NCBI RefSeq assembly: GCF_900143015.1
Contig: NZ_FSRT01000001.1
Coordinates: 248,001 to 312,000, forward strand
Length of the DNA stretch: 64,000 nt
From: Fibrobacter sp. UWB11
GTDB lineage: Bacteria > Fibrobacterota > Fibrobacteria > Fibrobacterales > Fibrobacteraceae
Direction of reading: 5' to 3'
Made by a program: the position numbers and the translations under genes. The notes under the pieces were generated by a model. It was given only the letters and a program-made list of their open reading frames with translations. It did no database searches and had not been told where the DNA came from. Shown one piece after another: positions 59,905-64,000 of the stretch; the stretch's first letter is position 1; each line of letters opens with the position of its first letter.

Positions 59905-60573
59905 TTAGAACTGTACCATTGCATTGATAGATACAGCTATGTATGTTTGCCAAATATAGTTTTTGATATCTACGGTACCACTGTTCTTTGTGTTGACCGC
60001 TTTATACCAGGTTTCGAAAACTCGTAATGATGGCATGAGTCCGAAATTTTCTGTCAGGTAGTAACGCATGTTTGTGACAATGGCAACTCCGGAACCCATG
60101 AAGTTCGTATCGAAAAATCCTTTGACGCTAGTGGTATTCTTTTCGATTTTAAGATTGGTATAGGAATATCCAAGACCTACGCCCACCTGGAACCTTTCAG
60201 GGTAGAAAAAGTTATAAGTGAATTCTGCACCGATACGCATGTAGCGCATATCCTGTTCTTTGGGAAGGTCCTTAATGGCAGTTTCTTCGGTCCAATATTG
60301 AAAAGACAAAGCAAGAGTAAATTCGCGGATGTTCACGCCGATGTTATAGTCGGGAGAAAGGAGAATTTTTGCGGTTGGCATATTGACGGTTTCTGTGTAA
60401 TTGTCTTCGTCTTGAATTGTTATATGACGGTGGTGTAAACCGCCACGATTAGCAATGACGTTGAAACCGAGGCTTGCGTAATAAGAACGCTCCCATTGTG
60501 CGAAGTCGCTATCGCTAGGTTGTGCCCAAACAATCCCTGCCAAAAAAGCAATTGCCAATAGAAATTTTTTCAT
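59905..60573 (-). CDS. Outer-membrane beta-barrel protein
   Basis: 222 residues; signal peptide MKKFLLAIAFLAGIVWA (17), then alternating strands typical of a small eight-stranded or similar barrel (FTLALSFQYW, FQVGVGLGYSYTNLKI, GSGVAIVTNMRYYL) and a C-terminal strand ending in phenylalanine (AVSINAMVQF), the signal recognised by the BAM machinery. GGGAGG lies before ATG 60573. Function unknown. Confidence 0.83.
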   Translation of the reverse strand: MKKFLLAIAFLAGIVWAQPSDSDFAQWERSYYASLGFNVIANRGGLHHRHITIQDEDNYTETVNMPTAKILLSPDYNIGVNIREFTLALSFQYWTEETAIKDLPKEQDMRYMRIGAEFTYNFFYPERFQVGVGLGYSYTNLKIEKNTTSVKGFFDTNFMGSGVAIVTNMRYYLTENFGLMPSLRVFETWYKAVNTKNSGTVDIKNYIWQTYIAVSINAMVQF

Positions 60574-60587
60574 CTCAATCCTCCCTT

Positions 60588-60626
60588 TAAAAAAATTGCA
60601 CCCTTAATTTAGAAATTTAAGGGTGC
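60588..60626 (-). terminator. Terminator of nadA
   Basis: Stem GCACCCTTAA/TTAAGGGTGC, followed on the minus strand by T7. Confidence 0.88.
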
Positions 60627-60657
60627 CTTGGTATAATTTGTAATGGGTTATGGTGCT

Positions 60658-61671
60658 TTATTCGGCGTATTTGAACATAGCGTCGATGCACTTCTTGGCC
60701 TTCACGCGCACGCCTTCGTCGAGCGAGATGTGTTCTGCCTTTTCGGGGTGGCGGAGTGCTTCCAAGATGTTTTCGAGCGAGTTCGACTTCATGTACTTGC
60801 ACATGCAGCAGCTACCGATAAAGTTCATGTCCGGATGTTCGTAGTGCATACGGGCATTGAGACCGCATTCCGTGAGGAGCAAGATGCAGCTGTCTTTGGG
60901 CTGTTGATTGATGTAGCTCACCATCTGACCTGTGCTTCCGACGTAGTCACTGAGCATGGCAACGGACGGGTTGCATTCCGGGTGGCTAATCACTTTGAGA
61001 TTCGGGTTTTGGCTACGGAAGAACTGGATCAAATCCGGGTCGTAGTTTTCGTGAACGTAGCAGCAGCCGTTATAGAGCTTGATGTCTTTCTTGACACCGC
61101 GACGCTTCATTTCATCGATGATGTTCTGGCCCATGAGAGCATCCGGAACAAAGAAAATCTTGTCAGATGGAATTGTTTCGACGATGTGCATCACGTTACC
61201 GCTGGTCACGCAGACGTCGCAGGCGGCCTTCACGTCGGCAGTCGTGTTGATGTAGCAGACAAACGTGTAGTCCGGATTCTGCTTGCGGAGTTCTTCGACG
61301 TCCTTGCCGGTAATGGAATCGGCGAGGCTGCAACCCGTGAGCGGGCCCGGGATAATCACGTCCTTCTGCGGGTTCAAAATCTTGGCGGTTTCGCCCATGA
61401 AACGCACGGCAGAGAAGAGAATCGTTTTTTGCTGGACGGTGGTAGCGTCCTTGCTGAGCTTAAAGCTATCGCCAGTGAAGTCGGCAACGCCCAAAAGAAT
61501 TTCAGGAGCGCAGTAGCTGTGGGCGAGGATAACGGTATCCTGCTGCTTCTTGAGCTCGTTGATTTCGTTGATGAGCGGGAGCATCTTTTCCACCTTTTCC
61601 ATGGTGTAGGTGCAAAGGGCTGCGCCCGGCTTGACGGACTTGAGACGATTGTAAAGTTCTTCTGCTGTCAT
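60658..61671 (-). CDS. nadA: Quinolinate synthase
   Basis: [4Fe-4S] enzyme of NAD synthesis that condenses iminoaspartate with DHAP to quinolinate. 337 residues, three-domain pseudo-symmetric fold. Landmarks: AHSYCAPEILLGVADFTGDS, HPECNPSVAMLSDYVGSTGQ and the cysteine-rich C-terminal region GSCCMCKYMKSNSL that supplies a cluster ligand. It is the last of a three-gene leftward run with the phosphoesterase and pseudouridine synthase. NAD made here feeds complex I. Confidence 0.95.
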   Translation of the reverse strand: MTAEELYNRLKSVKPGAALCTYTMEKVEKMLPLINEINELKKQQDTVILAHSYCAPEILLGVADFTGDSFKLSKDATTVQQKTILFSAVRFMGETAKILNPQKDVIIPGPLTGCSLADSITGKDVEELRKQNPDYTFVCYINTTADVKAACDVCVTSGNVMHIVETIPSDKIFFVPDALMGQNIIDEMKRRGVKKDIKLYNGCCYVHENYDPDLIQFFRSQNPNLKVISHPECNPSVAMLSDYVGSTGQMVSYINQQPKDSCILLLTECGLNARMHYEHPDMNFIGSCCMCKYMKSNSLENILEALRHPEKAEHISLDEGVRVKAKKCIDAMFKYAE

Positions 61672-61710
61672 TGTGTTACCTAGATTATTGCCTAGTTAAA
61701 AGATAGTAAA

Positions 61711-62538
61711 TTAATACCCGGCCCATTCAGCGCTGATGGAGGGGCTAGCCTTGCGGATGTTCGATTCTTCGGGAGTCTCTTCCTTGCAGGCGATGTCGCC
61801 GCTTGCAATTCGTTCCTTGATTTCATCGAACGTCTTGGGCGGCACGGAATCGGGAGAGTTGTCGCCGAGCACTTTGCAGGGGGCTGCTTCGGATTCTTTT
61901 GCCTTGTCCTTGACGGGCGTGTATTCGCGGAGGGCGGGAACGCTATAGAACTTGTCTTCTTCGGGGCTCCAAGCGGTGAGTGCCTTGCCGTAGACGCATC
62001 CGGAATCGAGACCGATAAATCCAGGAATGTTCACAAAGCCCATCTTGGCCCAATGTCCAAAAATCACGCGCTTGTTCCACTTGACCTGTTCAAACCAGGG
62101 CTTGTCATTCCAATAGCGGATGGAAAGGAGCACTTCGGGGCTCATGTCTTCGAGGCGAGTTTTGCCCGGTTCAAGTCCAGCGTGCACGAGCAATGCGTGC
62201 GGCGTGTCGCGCCAGAGCGGCCAGTTCTTCACGGTATCGCGGATGTAAACCCATTCGTCAAGCGAGAGCGCCTTGAAACGCTTCTTCTGCTTTTCGGTCC
62301 AGTTGCTCTTGGGCGTTTCCATCATGCGGATGAGATGTTCTTCGTGGTTTCCGCGGACGGTTAGAATGCCGAGTTCCTCGACAATGCGCATGGCGCGCAT
62401 CATGTCGGGACCTTTGTTGATGATATCGCCGGTCTGGTAAATGGTATCGCTACCGCGTACAAAGCCGAATTGGTCGATAATCGCAGAGAGTTCGTCTGCG
62501 CAACCATGAACATCACCGATATAGAGAGTACGTTTCAT
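61711..62538 (-). CDS. Calcineurin-like metallophosphoesterase with C-terminal tail
   Basis: 275 residues. Motifs GDVHG (residues 8-12), GDIINKG (37-43), RGNHEEH and VHAGLEPGKT and FGHWAKMG place it with the serine/threonine phosphatase and ApaH-like diadenosine-tetraphosphatase branch. The last ~70 residues are charged, low complexity and probably unstructured. ATG 62538 is preceded by weak purines. Seven bases after the pseudouridine synthase gene. Substrate (protein phosphate or Ap4A) not decidable. Confidence 0.85.
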   Translation of the reverse strand: MKRTLYIGDVHGCADELSAIIDQFGFVRGSDTIYQTGDIINKGPDMMRAMRIVEELGILTVRGNHEEHLIRMMETPKSNWTEKQKKRFKALSLDEWVYIRDTVKNWPLWRDTPHALLVHAGLEPGKTRLEDMSPEVLLSIRYWNDKPWFEQVKWNKRVIFGHWAKMGFVNIPGFIGLDSGCVYGKALTAWSPEEDKFYSVPALREYTPVKDKAKESEAAPCKVLGDNSPDSVPPKTFDEIKERIASGDIACKEETPEESNIRKASPSISAEWAGY

Positions 62539-62545
62539 TGATCGC

Positions 62546-63277
62546 CTACAAATGCACGGCCTGACGCAATTTGTTCAATTCGTTGGGCGTGAGTTCGCGG
62601 AATTCGCCTGCGGGCAAGTCGCCGAGCTGAATTTGGCAGTAGCTTACGCGCTTGAGGTCGCGGATTTCGTAACCGATGGCACGCATCATGCGGCGGATTT
62701 CACGGTTCTTGCCTTCGATAAGCACAAGTTCTGCAAATCCGTTTTCGAGGTAGACGTCTGTGGCGAAAGCGATTTCTTCCTGGGCATCCGGATCTTCCGG
62801 GTCGCGGATGTCCACGCCATCGACCAAGCGCTGGGCGGCAGATTCGCTGAGCGGGCGAGTGGTCCACACGTAGTAGCTGCGCGGCACTTCAAAACTCGGG
62901 TGCGTGAGGCGGTAAAGCAATTCGCCGTCGTCGGTGAAAAGCAAGAGACCGCGGCTCTGCAAGTCGAGTCGTCCAACGTACTTGAAATTATGGTATCCCG
63001 GCGGCAAGTAATCGTAAACCGTGCGGCGGCCCTGCGGGTCGTCCTTGGTGCAGACGCAACCAGCCGGCTTGTGGAGCATGATGACTTTTGTTTTCTTGTT
63101 TGTCGGGAGCTTCAGCAACTTTCCGTCAACCGTCACCTGGTCCTTGGTTTCGTCCACTTGATGGCCGAGGTCAGAGATCGTTTCTCCGTTCACCTGTACG
63201 CGACCGTCAGCGACGAGTTCATCGGCCGCGCGACGGCTAGCAAAACCACTGAGAGAAATGTACTTGTTTATACGCAT
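62546..63277 (-). CDS. RsuA/RluB/E/F-family pseudouridine synthase
   Basis: 243 residues: N-terminal S4 RNA-binding domain (RINKYISLSGFASRRAADEL, RVQVNG), then the synthase domain with the catalytic motif GRLDLQSRGLLLFT (Asp near 103) and NREIRRMMRAIGYEIRDLKR near 200. It isomerises a uridine in rRNA, probably 23S as in RluB. Upstream gene of the three-gene run. Confidence 0.9.
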   Translation of the reverse strand: MRINKYISLSGFASRRAADELVADGRVQVNGETISDLGHQVDETKDQVTVDGKLLKLPTNKKTKVIMLHKPAGCVCTKDDPQGRRTVYDYLPPGYHNFKYVGRLDLQSRGLLLFTDDGELLYRLTHPSFEVPRSYYVWTTRPLSESAAQRLVDGVDIRDPEDPDAQEEIAFATDVYLENGFAELVLIEGKNREIRRMMRAIGYEIRDLKRVSYCQIQLGDLPAGEFRELTPNELNKLRQAVHL

Positions 63278-63291
63278 AATCTTTTTGCTCT

Positions 63292-63440
63292 GTCATCCTG
63301 GAGCCTCGTAGAGGCGATAGGATCCATCAAGCATCTCCTTTATTTGTCAATGGTCATTAGTCATTGGTCTATGGTCAATAGCTATCGCAAACAACAAACA
63401 ACTAATAACTAATGACTAATGACTAACTACTAATAACTAT
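63292..63440. repeat. GTCATCCTGGAG element and TTAGTTA-rich sequence
   Basis: GTCATCCTGGAGCC...GGATCC palindromic element (63292-63325) is followed by a half site CATCTCCTTTATTTG and about 80 bases of TCATTAGTCATTGG/AACTAATAACTAATGACTAA simple repeats; no gene in this gap. Confidence 0.7.
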
Positions 63441-63443
63441 CAA

Positions 63444-64000
63444 CTAACTTTTCAAAAATGCCGGGCGCTTCTTTGGCTTGGGTTCCGGTTCTTTTTCTGG
63501 CGGGTAGAGGAGACCAAAGCGGAGTCCTGCCGTACTGATCTTGAACGTTTCGACGCGGAGTTTCTCGAGGAGCGAACGCAACCAGAAAAGTCCACAGATG
63601 ATGACTTCGTGGCGACCGTTTCCAAGTCCCGGAAGCATTGCGCGGAGTTCCTTCGAGAGGTTTGTAATTCTTGTGGTGACTGCTTCGAGGTCCGAAAGAC
63701 TCAATTCAAGCCCTTCGATTGCTTTGTAGTCAAATGCCTGGCTGTTCAAGAACACCATGGCAAGTGCAGTACCTGTTCCACCGATAAGGTAGACAGGCTT
63801 CTTGGTCATGCCCTTGAAAGACAAATCCTTGAACGTTTCCTTGATAAACTTCTTGTATTCCGGGCCGGGAATCGGACCCATGGCCTTGAACATCTTGAGG
63901 GCGCCAATAGGAATCGAGAATGTCGTTTCGCCATTGCTGAGTTCCGTGGAACCGCCACCGATGTCAATCGTGACAAAGCCTTCGCCATGCCATTCTTTTA
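63444..64000 (-). CDS. Ppx/GppA-family exopolyphosphatase, C-terminal part (cut by window edge)
   Basis: At least 185 residues visible, continuing past the right edge. The family nucleotide/phosphate motif TIDIGGGSTELS is at 63940-63975 on the minus strand, then KMFKAMGPIPG and YLIGGTGTALAMV, which is the second phosphate-binding block of the ASKHA fold. Ends with a Pro/Lys-rich tail (KEPEPKPKKRPAF). It degrades polyphosphate or pppGpp; which one is not decidable from this portion. Confidence 0.9.
   Translation of the reverse strand, partial: KEWHGEGFVTIDIGGGSTELSNGETTFSIPIGALKMFKAMGPIPGPEYKKFIKETFKDLSFKGMTKKPVYLIGGTGTALAMVFLNSQAFDYKAIEGLELSLSDLEAVTTRITNLSKELRAMLPGLGNGRHEVIICGLFWLRSLLEKLRVETFKISTAGLRFGLLYPPEKEPEPKPKKRPAFLKS

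Overview
The window looks like a chromosomal segment of a Fibrobacter-type bacterium (Fibrobacterota). The evidence is three lipoproteins with the Fibrobacter succinogenes major paralogous (FISUMP) domain, two TIGR02147-family proteins (a family first described from F. succinogenes), serine-rich linkers on secreted proteins, BamD and LptF/G-type genes of a two-membrane envelope, and strictly anaerobic features (class III ribonucleotide reductase). No rRNA is present and I do not assign a species. There is one tRNA, Thr(CGT).

Layout. 1-2.4 kb: 5' part of bioB (leftward), then two tandem FISUMP lipoproteins. 2.5-7.5 kb: ilvE, a membrane protein, then leftward a ferredoxin plus a geranylgeranyl-reductase-like flavoprotein, and a leftward TIGR02147 protein/lipoprotein pair. 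8.6-23 kb: a rightward operon of 13 complex I genes in the order nuoBCDEFGHIJKLMN, with no nuoA in the window. NuoB, NuoE, NuoM and NuoN carry unusual appendages. 23-28.4 kb: a zinc-ribbon membrane protein, ispF, a Na/Pi cotransporter-PhoU fusion, and a large secreted repeat protein with a C-terminal sorting-like domain. 28.7-33.5 kb: XPB-type helicase, tRNA-Thr, TPR protein, two small lipoproteins, rhomboid protease. 33.7-45 kb: an envelope cluster (PHP hydrolase, outer-membrane protein and BamD leftward; two LptF/G permeases and a GAF-GGDEF protein rightward), then a sodium/solute symporter, SIMPL protein and quinone-reductase-like flavoprotein. 45-48.2 kb: anaerobic ribonucleotide reductase operon in which the glycyl-radical segment appears as its own 48-residue gene between nrdD and nrdG. 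48.2-52 kb: an accessory stretch with an inverted-motif cluster, a collagen-like FISUMP lipoprotein, an ATPase remnant and a GNAT toxin-antitoxin-like pair. 52-56 kb: SGNH esterase, candidate structured RNA, and the second TIGR02147/lipoprotein pair. 56-64 kb, leftward: RecD2, CstA, a beta-barrel protein, NadA, a phosphoesterase, a pseudouridine synthase and a Ppx/GppA fragment.

How the parts fit: complex I builds the respiratory electron-transport chain; the ferredoxin/GGR pair may saturate an isoprenoid chain such as that of menaquinone; NrdD, the separate glycyl peptide and NrdG make deoxynucleotides without oxygen; BamD and LptF/G build the outer membrane on which the many lipoproteins sit. 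The two TIGR02147/lipoprotein pairs, the split NrdD and the decorated complex I are the most unusual signals. Intergenic DNA carries several families of short repeats and hairpins.
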